Of a stretch of DNA of 64,000 bases, positions 41,653-49,117 are shown one piece after another. This DNA is from Deltaproteobacteria bacterium GWB2_55_19 (lineage in GTDB: Bacteria > Desulfobacterota > GWC2-55-46), in assembly GCA_001797465.1 (NCBI GenBank), contig MGPQ01000019.1, positions 1 through 64,000 on the forward strand. Direction: 5' to 3'. The translations under genes and the position numbers were made by a program. Positions within the stretch are counted from its first letter, which is position 1. Each line of letters begins with the position of its first letter. The notes beneath the pieces are model-generated. The model made no database searches. It worked only from the letters and a program-made list of their open reading frames with translations, and was not told where the DNA came from.

Positions 41653-42330
41653 ATGGCAGATTCTATCGTCCTCGTAAGCGGCGGCATGGACAGCGCCGTT
41701 ACCGCCGCCATAGCGGCCTCCGTTGGGACCGCCGCATTTCTCCACATAAACTACGGCCAGAGGACTGAAGCGAGGGAGCTTAAGTCCTTTAACGCTATCG
41801 CGGATCACTTTTGCATCAGGGAAAGGCTCGTCGTAGACATAACCTACCTTAAAAAGATAGGCGGCTCGGCGTTGACGGATACCTCAATCGATGTGCCTGA
41901 TGGTGACCTCGGAAGGCAGGATGTCCCGCTGACCTATGTCCCGTTCAGGAACGCGAATTTCTTGTCCATCGCCGTCTCATGGGCAGAGGTCATAGCCGCT
42001 AAAAACATATATATAGGCGCGGTCGAGGAGGACAGTTCCGGGTACCCGGACTGCAGGGAGGCGTTCTTTACCGCCTTCGAGAAGGCCGCAAACCTCGGAA
42101 AAAGGCCTGGTGCGGACATAAAAATAGCTACCCCCCTCATCCACATGAGGAAGGCTGAAATAGTAAGAAAAGGGCTGGAGCTTAAGGCCCCGCTCCATCT
42201 CACATGGTCGTGTTACAGGGACGAAACACTCGCCTGCGGCGAATGCGACTCGTGCCTTTTAAGGCTTCGGGGCTTTCATGAGGCGGGCGCGATAGACCCC
42301 ATACCATATAGGCAGAAGGCAACTCTTTAG
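41653..42330 (+). CDS. queC: 7-cyano-7-deazaguanine synthase QueC
   Basis: ATP-dependent enzyme turning CDG into preQ0 for queuosine and deazaguanine modifications; 225 aa, usual length. PP-loop IVLVSGGMDSAVTAAIAA at the N terminus, FLHINYGQRTEARELKSF, VPFRNANFLSIAVSWAEVI, and the four-Cys zinc site CYRDETLACGECDSCLLRLR at the C terminus. Start at ATG 41653 (no strong SD). No queD, queE or folE is nearby. It is separated from the fusion kinase by 31 bp. Confidence 0.95.
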   Translation: MADSIVLVSGGMDSAVTAAIAASVGTAAFLHINYGQRTEARELKSFNAIADHFCIRERLVVDITYLKKIGGSALTDTSIDVPDGDLGRQDVPLTYVPFRNANFLSIAVSWAEVIAAKNIYIGAVEEDSSGYPDCREAFFTAFEKAANLGKRPGADIKIATPLIHMRKAEIVRKGLELKAPLHLTWSCYRDETLACGECDSCLLRLRGFHEAGAIDPIPYRQKATL

Positions 42331-42366
42331 GCCCTGTCTCATAGATTTTAAAGATACGGAGGCGCG

Positions 42367-42504
42367 ATGACTTTCCTTGAATTCCTGAAGATCAAGAAGG
42401 GCATAGATACGGACGGCAAGCAGATGTTCGAGTTCATGGACGATTACTATGACGAGTACCTTTTGTATTTAAGGGGCGTCAAGGAAGGTTGCGGCCCGAA
42501 GTGA
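42367..42504 (+). CDS. 45-aa conserved-looking small protein
   Basis: MTFLEFLKIKKGIDTDGKQM to EGCGPK, acidic/aromatic: DDYYDEYLLYLRG in the middle. Good SD (ACGGAGGCGCG, 42357-42367 region) just before ATG, 36 bp after queC, and codon use like the neighbouring genes, so probably real although very short. Amphipathic helices but no TM. Function unknown. Confidence 0.6.
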   Translation: MTFLEFLKIKKGIDTDGKQMFEFMDDYYDEYLLYLRGVKEGCGPK

Positions 42505-42529
42505 GAGGGGTTAGGGGAGATTATGTTTG

Positions 42530-42606
42530 CTCCTCCCCTTAACAAGGGGAGGTTGGGAGGGGTGATTTTTGCTTTTCACCCTCTCCCCTCGTGGGAGAGG
42601 GCTAGC
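42530..42606. repeat. CCTCCCC-type palindromic repeats
   Basis: CTCCTCCCCTTAACAAGGGG with AGGTTGGGAGGGGTG (42530-42564), then CCCTCTCCCCTCGTGGGAGA (42579-42600). Related palindromes occur at 15241, 49037, 51186 and 56102; such elements are scattered in many bacterial genomes. Confidence 0.7.
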
Positions 42607-42633
42607 AATAGGGGGCGCTCTTCTGGAGATGAA

Positions 42634-42664
42634 ATAAAAAAGGCGGGTCTCTTGGCCCGCCCAC
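42634..42664 (-). terminator. Terminator of the Slp-like gene
   Basis: On the minus strand GGCGGGCC / GGCCCGCC-like stem (with mismatch) followed by TTTTTTATTTC. Confidence 0.75.
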
Positions 42665-42682
42665 TTAAGCATAAGAAGCGCA

Positions 42683-43267
42683 TCAAGGATACGGGTAGTA
42701 TGGATACGGGTACGGGTATCTCTGCGGGTATGGTCCGTAAGGGTAGGACGGCCCGTACGGGTTGAACGGGTAGTAAGGGCTGTACGGCCCATAGTACGGG
42801 TAATACGGCTGTGCGAAGTCCGGAGGCTCCATCTTCTCGAATAGCTTCATCTCGATGGGGGTTATGATTGGGAACGGGTAGTCCATCTGCCCGATCTTCC
42901 TCGTCTCCACCCTGCTCACGACGCCGGCTACTGTGACCCGCTTTTCTTCCTTGTATACGTTGGCGTCAAGGTATTTTTTGGCCTCGATTATGAACCTGCC
43001 CCTGGAAGCCCCGTTTTCGGGCCTGTCGTCAAAGGAGAGGGCCGATTCAAGGACCTCGACCTCGGTAGTCGCCTCAAGATTGCTGGTGGCGAGAACTATG
43101 CCGCCCCAGACGACCTTTTTGCCTATGTAGCGCTCCGGGTCGGCCTGGACGTTTTCAATCGAGATGTTACGGTCTATGTCCTTGACCACTTCCTTTGTAA
43201 GGACAGAGCCGCAACCGTAAGACAGGAACAGTATCAAAAGCATCGGGATGAGCGCAAGGTTCTTCAT
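42683..43267 (-). CDS. Slp-family outer-membrane lipoprotein with Tyr/Pro-rich tail
   Basis: 194 aa. Lipobox FLSYGC (Cys19). The Slp domain spans about 40-145 (ENVQADPERYIGKKVVWGGI, RVTVAGVVSRVETRKIGQMD, YPFPIITP). The last 45 residues are almost entirely Tyr, Pro and Gly in loose YPYGPYP/YYPYYGP units, not usual in Slp. The tail could be an adhesive or flexible surface extension. Codes convergently to the 45-aa gene; terminator downstream. The next gene, the dGTPase, is divergent. Confidence 0.87.
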   Translation of the reverse strand: MKNLALIPMLLILFLSYGCGSVLTKEVVKDIDRNISIENVQADPERYIGKKVVWGGIVLATSNLEATTEVEVLESALSFDDRPENGASRGRFIIEAKKYLDANVYKEEKRVTVAGVVSRVETRKIGQMDYPFPIITPIEMKLFEKMEPPDFAQPYYPYYGPYSPYYPFNPYGPSYPYGPYPQRYPYPYPYYPYP

Positions 43268-43300
43268 AGTTTAATTTTATAGTTGTTTGGGGATTTGTCA

Positions 43301-44458
43301 ATGCCAATTACGCCCAATTACCCGGAGCTTGAAGCCCAGAGGCTCGCGCCCTACGCCGTAAAGAGCGCGGAGACGAGGGGGCGCAAGCACCCGGAGGCCG
43401 AGCATCCCTTCAGGACCCCTTTCCAGAGGGACCGCGACCGTATCATCCACTGCCACGCGTTCAGGCGTCTTGAGTACAAGACCCAGGTCTTCGTATTCCA
43501 CGAAGGCGACCACTACAGGACGAGGCTCACGCATACCATAGAGGTCGCGCAAATTTCCCGGACCATAGCGAGGGCCCTGGCCCTTAACGAAGATTTATCA
43601 GAAGCCATCGCGCTTTCCCATGACTTAGGTCACCCCCCGTTCGGCCACTCCGGGGAAAACGTGCTGAACGAGCTTATGTCAGACCACGGCGGCTTCGAGC
43701 ACAACGCGCACAGCCTCCGGATAGTCGAGGAGCTTGAAAAGCGGTATCCGGGGTTCAACGGCCTCAATCTTACGTATGAGGTGAGGGAGGGGATAGTGAA
43801 GCACTCCTCCGAGCACGACAGGCCCGGGGTCAACTCCGAGTACGAAAAAGAAAAGTCCGCCTGCCTTGAAGCGCAGATAGCAGACCTCGCCGACGAGATA
43901 GCCTACAACAACCACGACATAGACGACGGGATATCCTCAGAGATGATAGACCCCTCCGCATTAAAGTCCGTCGACCTCTGGAGCGCGCACTTCGACGAGG
44001 TGAAGGCCCTTTATCCGGAGGCGGACTTCAAGGTGCTCAAATACCAGACCATAGTAAAGATAATAAACGCGCAGGTGACGGACCTCGTCGATACGGTCCT
44101 GAAGACGATCGAAACTGAAGGTATAAAATCTCTTGAAGATGTTAGACTGAGGGGTGTAGTGGCGCGCTTTTCCCCGGAGATGGACAAGAAGAACCGCCAG
44201 TTGAAAAAATTCCTCAAAGAGAACTTATATCGGCACCACAGGGTCGTGCGCATGGCGGACAAGGCCGAGCGGATAATAAAGGAGCTCTTCAAGGCGTACT
44301 TGCGCGCGCCGAAGCTCCTGCCGCCGCATGTCCATTCGCTTATCGATAAATCCGGCAGGGACAAGCACCGCGTCGTCTGCGACTACATCGCGGGGATGAC
44401 GGACAGGTTCGCGCTGGATGAGTATAAGAAGCTTTTTGACCCGTATGAGAGGGTGTAG
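43301..44458 (+). CDS. dgt: dGTPase-family HD triphosphohydrolase
   Basis: 385 aa, HD-domain dNTP triphosphohydrolase that controls dNTP pools. Motifs: FRRLEYKTQVF, THTIEVAQISRTIARAL (H of HD), ALSHDLGHPPFGHSGE (HD), FEHNAHSLRIVEELEKRYPG, ADLADEIAYNNHDIDDGI. The length and the YNxHDxDD block match the dGTPase-like type 2 group. I start at ATG 43301, 18 bp after an in-frame TTG (43283); SD weak. Downstream begins a lower-GC islet. Confidence 0.93.
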   Translation: MPITPNYPELEAQRLAPYAVKSAETRGRKHPEAEHPFRTPFQRDRDRIIHCHAFRRLEYKTQVFVFHEGDHYRTRLTHTIEVAQISRTIARALALNEDLSEAIALSHDLGHPPFGHSGENVLNELMSDHGGFEHNAHSLRIVEELEKRYPGFNGLNLTYEVREGIVKHSSEHDRPGVNSEYEKEKSACLEAQIADLADEIAYNNHDIDDGISSEMIDPSALKSVDLWSAHFDEVKALYPEADFKVLKYQTIVKIINAQVTDLVDTVLKTIETEGIKSLEDVRLRGVVARFSPEMDKKNRQLKKFLKENLYRHHRVVRMADKAERIIKELFKAYLRAPKLLPPHVHSLIDKSGRDKHRVVCDYIAGMTDRFALDEYKKLFDPYERV

Positions 44459-44475
44459 GTGAGGGCAGTCTATTT

Positions 44476-44676
44476 CTAATCCAGCTTTTCAAAATACGAT
44501 TCTTCTATAACGCCGCTACCAACGAGGCGCATACATTCGTCCGGAACAGCAGACAGAGCCTTTGTTAACACTTCCTTCAATAGGTCGGCGTCTTGAGGAA
44601 AATCTTTTTTACCGTCCCATTCATCGCTTAGCCTTTCAGCGATAGCCTTTGCCCATTTGTTTATTGAATGACCCAT
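44476..44676 (-). CDS. Hypothetical 66-aa protein downstream of the DpnI-like gene
   Basis: MGHSINKWAKAIAERLSDEW, acidic helical protein ending YFEKLD. A GGGCGGGGT sequence lies just upstream of ATG. It is 69 bp after the DpnI-like gene on the same strand and may be its second gene. No motif known; codon use is less GC-rich than in the core genes. It could be a small accessory or immunity protein, but nothing proves it. Confidence 0.55.
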   Translation of the reverse strand: MGHSINKWAKAIAERLSDEWDGKKDFPQDADLLKEVLTKALSAVPDECMRLVGSGVIEESYFEKLD

Positions 44677-44745
44677 GTTTTACCCCGCCCTATAGTTCGA
44701 GACTCGCTTCGATACCCATAGACTCGCAAAAAATGCGTAAGAGGT

Positions 44746-45516
44746 TCAATAAAGGAAACTGTATCGTCCGTTCCCTAAGAATCTAAGTATGCCTCTGTCC
44801 CGTAGCATCTGAAGCTGTTGTCTGATTTTTGCCTGTATATGCCTATTGTCAGGGTGCAAAACCTTTAGAGAAGATTCAAAGGCATACGCGTCTTTCAGTG
44901 AAAAATCCTTTTTTTTCATCTCCCTCAAAGTCTTCAACACATCGGCAGTCCATCCCCTCAGGTCGTATCTCTTATCACTTAAAAATTTAAACCGGTTATA
45001 CTGGGCGCGCACAATATCCGGTTTGATGGATTGTCTTTCCCTTATGATTGAAATGCGGCCGTCAACCGGCAGTTGTTTTAAAACGATATTGCAGCCGACC
45101 CATCCGGCCCGGCGAGCGTCTGCGGAGAGGGGTTTTCGAGGTTCTACGCAGGAGGCTGAAAGAAAATAACGCGGGACTACTATCAGGTTTTCAACGAGAT
45201 ATTTCTGTGGATTATAATGCAGAAGAAAAAGGTTTGGCGCCTTGTTGCTTTTAACGGCATTAATCATCGGCGCGTATGCAGAGTCAAGCACTTTATCCCG
45301 CAACGGCTTGCTCCGGCTCTTAAGCTGATAAGTCTCAGAGCATTCGGAGCAAACAAAATCATAAACCGATGTGTTATCAGGAGCGTGGTCGAGGCTCTTT
45401 TTTTCGCAAGAGGCGCAAAAAAGATTTCTTCCGCACCAGTCTTCGGTAAGGACACGCGCAATTTGAGACGGACTTTTGTAGCCTTTAGCTTTTTCAAGGT
45501 CGAAGGTCAGTTTCAC
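44746..45516 (-). CDS. DpnI-like methyl-directed (Type IIM) restriction endonuclease
   Basis: 256 aa, same length as DpnI (about 254). Aligning by eye: LTEDWCGRNLFCASC (DpnI LTEDWVYRQSYCPNC), zinc-site cysteines C34, C37, C56, C59, then PD-ExK region DFVCSECSETYQLKS with Asp53, Gln64, Lys66 where DpnI has Asp53, Glu64, Lys66, ARRAGWVGCNI (ARRAGWIGCNI), and the C-terminal winged-helix IRQQLQMLRDRGILRFLGNG. DpnI cuts Dam-methylated GATC; specificity here is inferred. The Glu-to-Gln change occurs in other PD-(D/E)xK enzymes. GTG start with no SD. No methylase gene is associated, as expected for methyl-dependent enzymes. Confidence 0.9.
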   Translation of the reverse strand: MKLTFDLEKAKGYKSPSQIARVLTEDWCGRNLFCASCEKKSLDHAPDNTSVYDFVCSECSETYQLKSRSKPLRDKVLDSAYAPMINAVKSNKAPNLFLLHYNPQKYLVENLIVVPRYFLSASCVEPRKPLSADARRAGWVGCNIVLKQLPVDGRISIIRERQSIKPDIVRAQYNRFKFLSDKRYDLRGWTADVLKTLREMKKKDFSLKDAYAFESSLKVLHPDNRHIQAKIRQQLQMLRDRGILRFLGNGRYSFLY

Positions 45517-45525
45517 AACACTAAG

Positions 45526-45560
45526 CTTATAGACAAACTATGGACAATGTCAATAGTTTG
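45526..45560 (-). promoter_or_regulatory. DpnI-like gene promoter overlapped by 27-bp palindrome
   Basis: Minus strand TTGACA (45553-45548), 16 bp, TATAAG (45531-45526); transcription would begin within a few nt of the GTG. The palindrome at 45534-45560 (arms CAAACTATGGACA and TGTCAATAGTTTG around A45547, 12 of 13 pairs match) covers the -35 and most of the spacer: a likely repressor site. Confidence 0.65.
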
Positions 45561-45630
45561 ATCAATAATCCAATAATCGATTAAAAATTGAATAGCAGTG
45601 TTTTTATATAATGCGAAAAGGTTTTAACCG

Positions 45631-45870
45631 ATGAAATCTTACATTTTTATTACCTCCGAGGGATTTACTTTCCAGCCGGATTCCGACTCTCCGATACCTG
45701 ACATTGAGAATTGTCAGGTACTTGGGTTTGGAAGCGGGGTAGACTCTGATGATGCCTTTCGTAATTTTTTGAAGGAGAACGAGTTTCTTCTTGATACATC
45801 TTTTGTCGAAGTTACAGCGTTAGAACTCGCAAACAATGAAGAAAGATATTTCTATTTGAAGAATCCTTGA
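45631..45870 (+). CDS. Hypothetical 79-aa acidic protein
   Basis: MKSYIFITSEGFTFQPDSDS, with many Asp/Glu; ENCQVLGFGSGVDSDDAFRNFL and YFYLKNP at the end. Looks like the small, AT-rich, function-unknown proteins often found in accessory DNA near restriction or toxin genes. Divergent from the DpnI-like gene (114 bp apart). A TATAAT (45607-45612) stands before the weak SD. No HTH evident, so it is not obviously the regulator. Confidence 0.6.
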   Translation: MKSYIFITSEGFTFQPDSDSPIPDIENCQVLGFGSGVDSDDAFRNFLKENEFLLDTSFVEVTALELANNEERYFYLKNP

Positions 45871-45984
45871 AATTGTAGTTATTTAAAAAAATAGGTTTTC
45901 CTTACTCATATACCAAACTCATGTACCAATTTTTTCAGAATTAGAAGGAATTTTGAAAGGATTTACTGCTGTGAGAAAAGAAGG

Positions 45985-48333
45985 CTAAGCCCTTCCAGCC
46001 ACGTTCTCCAGCCCCGGCCCCGGCCTCCCTATGTAGTACCCCTGCGCGTAATCTACCCCGTACTCCCGGAGGATTTCGAGCGTCTCGGCCCTCTCCACGA
46101 ACTCGGCTACGGTCCTGATCTTCAATTCCCTTGCGACGTCCACGATCGTTCTTACGAACAAGCGGTCCTTATGGTCGGTGTCGAGCTTCTTTATGAAAGA
46201 CCCGTCGATCTTCAGGAAATCCACGTCCATCATCTTGAGGTATGTGAAAGAGGAGAAGCCCACGCCGAAGTCGTCGAGCGAGAACTTGCAACCCATCTCC
46301 TTGAGCGTATTAATGAAACGGACGGCCATGTCAACGTCCTTGACCGCCGCCGTCTCCGTTATCTCGAATATGAAGTGTTTTGCCATCTCCCCGGCCCCGG
46401 CTATCCTGCCCTTCAGGAAGGAGAGGAAGTCGCTGTCCCCGAGGTTCTTCCCCGATATGTTCATGGAGAAAGTCATCCCGTCCACAGGCCTTAAGTCCCT
46501 GAACCGGAAGGCCTTGTCTATTATCATCCTGTCGATATGTTTTATTATGCCGAACGTCTCGGCTATCTCTATGAACCTGCTCGGCGGCAGTATCTCGCCG
46601 GTCTCGTCCTGCATCCTCGCCAGCACCTCGAAGTGGTTTACCGTGTTGCTCTTGAGGTCCATGATGGGCTGGAACCAGGGCAGGAACCTCCCGTCCTCTA
46701 TCGCGCTCACTATGCGGTTCTTCCAGGAGAGCCTGCTCTGCATGTTCTCGAGGTCCCGGTCTTCGGGCTCGAATATATGGCACCTGTTCCTGCCGAGGGT
46801 CTTGGCCCTGTATAGGGCCGCGTCCGCCTTGGTAAGGAGGCCCATCGAGTCCTCGGAGTGCTCCGGATAGAGCGCGCCTCCTATGCTGATGGTCATTCTC
46901 TCGGGTGTCGCGGAGGAGATGGACTCCACGCCCGCGCGGACCGCCTCGGCAACGGCGACGGCCTCGTCCCTTGCGGCGCACCCGAAAAAGACCGCGAACT
47001 CGTCGGCGCTGAGGCGGGAGAGCAGGACCTCCCCGGCGCAATCACTCCGTAGGCGGGGATTGTTTTCAGAGAGCGTCAGCAGGAGCCTTGCCACACTTTT
47101 CAAGGCCTCGTCGCCGGTGTTGTGGCCGTAAGAATCGTTTATGAGCTTGAAGCCGTCGATGTTCGCCACAAGGAGCGAGTAAGCGCGCCCTTCGACCCGG
47201 TTGCAGGAGAGCGTCTCCTCGAGGCGCGACAGGAACCTGGCCCTGTTGAGGAGGCCGGTCACGGGGTCGTATTGGGCGAGGTACTTTATCCTTGCTGAGC
47301 TCTGTCTCTTTTCAGTGATGTCCTCCTGGATGGCAAGGTACCCGGTTGTCTCGTCGGACTCGTTCTTAAGCGGCGTTATCACGCTCTCCACCCAGTATTC
47401 CTGGCCGCCCTTCTTTTCTTTTTTCAGGACCCCGCTCCAGGGCTTGCCCTCCAGCACCCCCTTCCATATGTTGCGGAGGTCTTCACGAAGGTCCGGATCG
47501 GTCTGAAGGTCCCAGGGTGTCCTGCCTATCACCTCAGACCCCTTGTACCCGGTAACCTTTTCGAACATGGGGTTCACGAACCGGATAAGGCCGCCCGCGT
47601 CCGTGACGAAGACGATGTTCGCGCTCTGCTCGATTATCGTCGAGAGCTTCCTTACCTCCTGCTCGGCCCTCTTCCTCTCGTTTATCTCGGCCTGGAGCTC
47701 GGCGGTCCTTTGTCTGACCTTTTCCTCCAGGGTCTCGTTCAGGGACTGGAGCGCGTATTCGGCCTCAAAGAGCTTGCGGTACTGGCGCATCGCGTTTTCG
47801 TATGTCGAAAGGAGGAGCTCCATTATCGCCCCTCTCCCCGCGGAGATGATATGCCTCTTGCCGTCGATCTCGACTTCGAGGCCCCGGGAGGTCTCGGTTA
47901 TCCTCCCCTCGTCCGTGCCGGACAGGAGGCGGCTTATGGTTGAGAGGAGGAGGTCCGGGTCATAGGGCTTGGTTATGTACTCGTCGGCCCCTGAGTCGAG
48001 CCCCTTTATGACATGGTTTTTTTCTATGAATACGGTGAGTAGTATGACCGGGATATCGCGGAGACCCTCATCCTTCTTTATCGCTCGGCACACCTCATAC
48101 CCGTCGATCAAAGGCATCGCAATGTCGCTTATCACCAACGCGGGTCTTCTCTGTCTTATCATCTCGAGCGCGTGAAAGCCGTCCCGGGCAACGGCGGCTT
48201 CGTAGCCGGCCAAGGAGAGGGTCTTCTTAAGCACCTCTGCCTGAACCGCGCTGTCCTCTATGATGAGTATCTCTGTCCCGGGATGGTATGCGAGCTTCGG
48301 CGGGATTTTGTCTGATATTGTCTCTTCCAGCAT
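45985..48333 (-). CDS. REC-PAS-GGDEF-EAL signalling protein
   Basis: 782 aa, soluble. Receiver (about 14-135: ILIIEDSAVQAEVLKKTL, ALVISDIAMPLIDGYEV, phospho-Asp about 63), coiled coil, PAS (about 225-345: NIVFVTDAGGLIRFVNPMFE, DITEKRQSSA), GGDEF-like (about 355-510) and EAL (about 525-780). The GGDEF signature is LSADEF instead of GGDEF, so diguanylate cyclase activity is doubtful; the EAL side is EVLAR with NISGKNL, EITETAAV, LDDFGVGFSSF, KIDGSFI, AEFVE and QGYYIGRP, so c-di-GMP phosphodiesterase activity is likely. Promoter TTGACT-17-TAGAGT lies upstream on the minus strand. Confidence 0.93.
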   Translation of the reverse strand: MLEETISDKIPPKLAYHPGTEILIIEDSAVQAEVLKKTLSLAGYEAAVARDGFHALEMIRQRRPALVISDIAMPLIDGYEVCRAIKKDEGLRDIPVILLTVFIEKNHVIKGLDSGADEYITKPYDPDLLLSTISRLLSGTDEGRITETSRGLEVEIDGKRHIISAGRGAIMELLLSTYENAMRQYRKLFEAEYALQSLNETLEEKVRQRTAELQAEINERKRAEQEVRKLSTIIEQSANIVFVTDAGGLIRFVNPMFEKVTGYKGSEVIGRTPWDLQTDPDLREDLRNIWKGVLEGKPWSGVLKKEKKGGQEYWVESVITPLKNESDETTGYLAIQEDITEKRQSSARIKYLAQYDPVTGLLNRARFLSRLEETLSCNRVEGRAYSLLVANIDGFKLINDSYGHNTGDEALKSVARLLLTLSENNPRLRSDCAGEVLLSRLSADEFAVFFGCAARDEAVAVAEAVRAGVESISSATPERMTISIGGALYPEHSEDSMGLLTKADAALYRAKTLGRNRCHIFEPEDRDLENMQSRLSWKNRIVSAIEDGRFLPWFQPIMDLKSNTVNHFEVLARMQDETGEILPPSRFIEIAETFGIIKHIDRMIIDKAFRFRDLRPVDGMTFSMNISGKNLGDSDFLSFLKGRIAGAGEMAKHFIFEITETAAVKDVDMAVRFINTLKEMGCKFSLDDFGVGFSSFTYLKMMDVDFLKIDGSFIKKLDTDHKDRLFVRTIVDVARELKIRTVAEFVERAETLEILREYGVDYAQGYYIGRPGPGLENVAGRA

Positions 48334-48630
48334 ATAACGGCCTTTTTTGAACTGCCTGGAGGTATGGACTATTTTTCATGTATACTCTATCCAAAAAAGC
48401 TTAATTAGTCAAAAAATGATTTCAAAAATAAAGCTAAATGGAAAATTAGTACAAAAACCGGCAAAAAAACAACGGCGCCTCTTGGCCCCCTTTCAGGGAC
48501 AGGCCTCGGAAATGTCATATGCGCGGTCCTTGGAATGCGGTAATATTTCCGATTGAATGCCGGGGCCTTTTGTAGTATCCTTAAATGATTGGCTTTTGGG
48601 CAAATTTTCAATATCGAGGAGGTTTTTTGT

Positions 48631-48921
48631 ATGGGTGACTGCGGAAGTTGCGGGCCGTCCGGCGGCGGGCCGTTTTCAGAAGGTGTTGAGCTTGTAGAGT
48701 TTGTCTATCAGGCGCACGGTGGGGCTGTCCGGAACGCGCCTATCCCGGACGGAGGGTTGAAGATAAAGTGCCAGGGGTGCGGCGAGGGTTTTGTCTTGAA
48801 GACATTCGTCGGAAAGTGCCCCAAGTGCGGAGGAGTTCACGCGGTCTCGCCCCCGAGGTGCGAGGACCCGGAGAACGTCCAGTTCGCGGGTATTGGGTAC
48901 AAGCTCCCTGAAGACAAATAA
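48631..48921 (+). CDS. Small cysteine-rich zinc-ribbon protein
   Basis: 96 aa. Three CxxC units: CGSCGPSGGG near the N terminus, KCQGCGEGF, KCPKCGGVHAV, and a final RCED. The last two pairs make a zinc-ribbon-like knuckle; VELVEFVYQAHGG resembles an N-terminal helix. The start at 48631 is chosen for GAGGAGG (48616-48622), not the in-frame ATG at 48589. It is monocistronic with a terminator. It might bind Zn or an iron-sulfur cluster; unknown function. Confidence 0.75.
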   Translation: MGDCGSCGPSGGGPFSEGVELVEFVYQAHGGAVRNAPIPDGGLKIKCQGCGEGFVLKTFVGKCPKCGGVHAVSPPRCEDPENVQFAGIGYKLPEDK

Positions 48922-48960
48922 AAAACCCTAATTTTTATAGGTAGCATTTAAGTCGATTAG

Positions 48961-48996
48961 AAAGCCCCCCTCCGGAAGGAGGGGGGCTTTTTTTTG
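48961..48996 (+). terminator. Terminator of the zinc-ribbon gene
   Basis: AAGCCCCCCTCC / GGAGGGGGGCTT stem followed by T8; 39 nt after the stop. Confidence 0.9.
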
Positions 48997-49036
48997 GAAC
49001 CGGCCTTCGTTAAATTCATGAGAATGCCTTGCAAGA

Positions 49037-49117
49037 CGACCTCCCCTGGCCCCTCCTTGGTAAGGAGGGGAGCTTAAACTCCTCCCCTTTTTACAAGGGG
49101 AGGCAGGGAGGGGTCAG
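49037..49117. repeat. CCTCCCC-type palindromic repeats
   Basis: CCCCTCCTTGGTAAGGAGGG (49050-49069 region) followed by CTCCTCCCCTTTTTACAAGG with AGGCAGGGAGGGGTC. Related to 42530, 51186 and 56102 elements. Confidence 0.7.

Larger units (their letters stand above)
44460..45984. other. AT-richer islet, probably acquired
   Basis: From the dgt stop to the EAL gene, base composition drops visibly, codons shift to AT-rich choices (AAA, TTT, ATT) and three unlinked small genes occur: the 66-aa protein, the DpnI-like nuclease and a 79-aa protein. No integrase, transposase or tRNA marks its edges. Confidence 0.6.
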
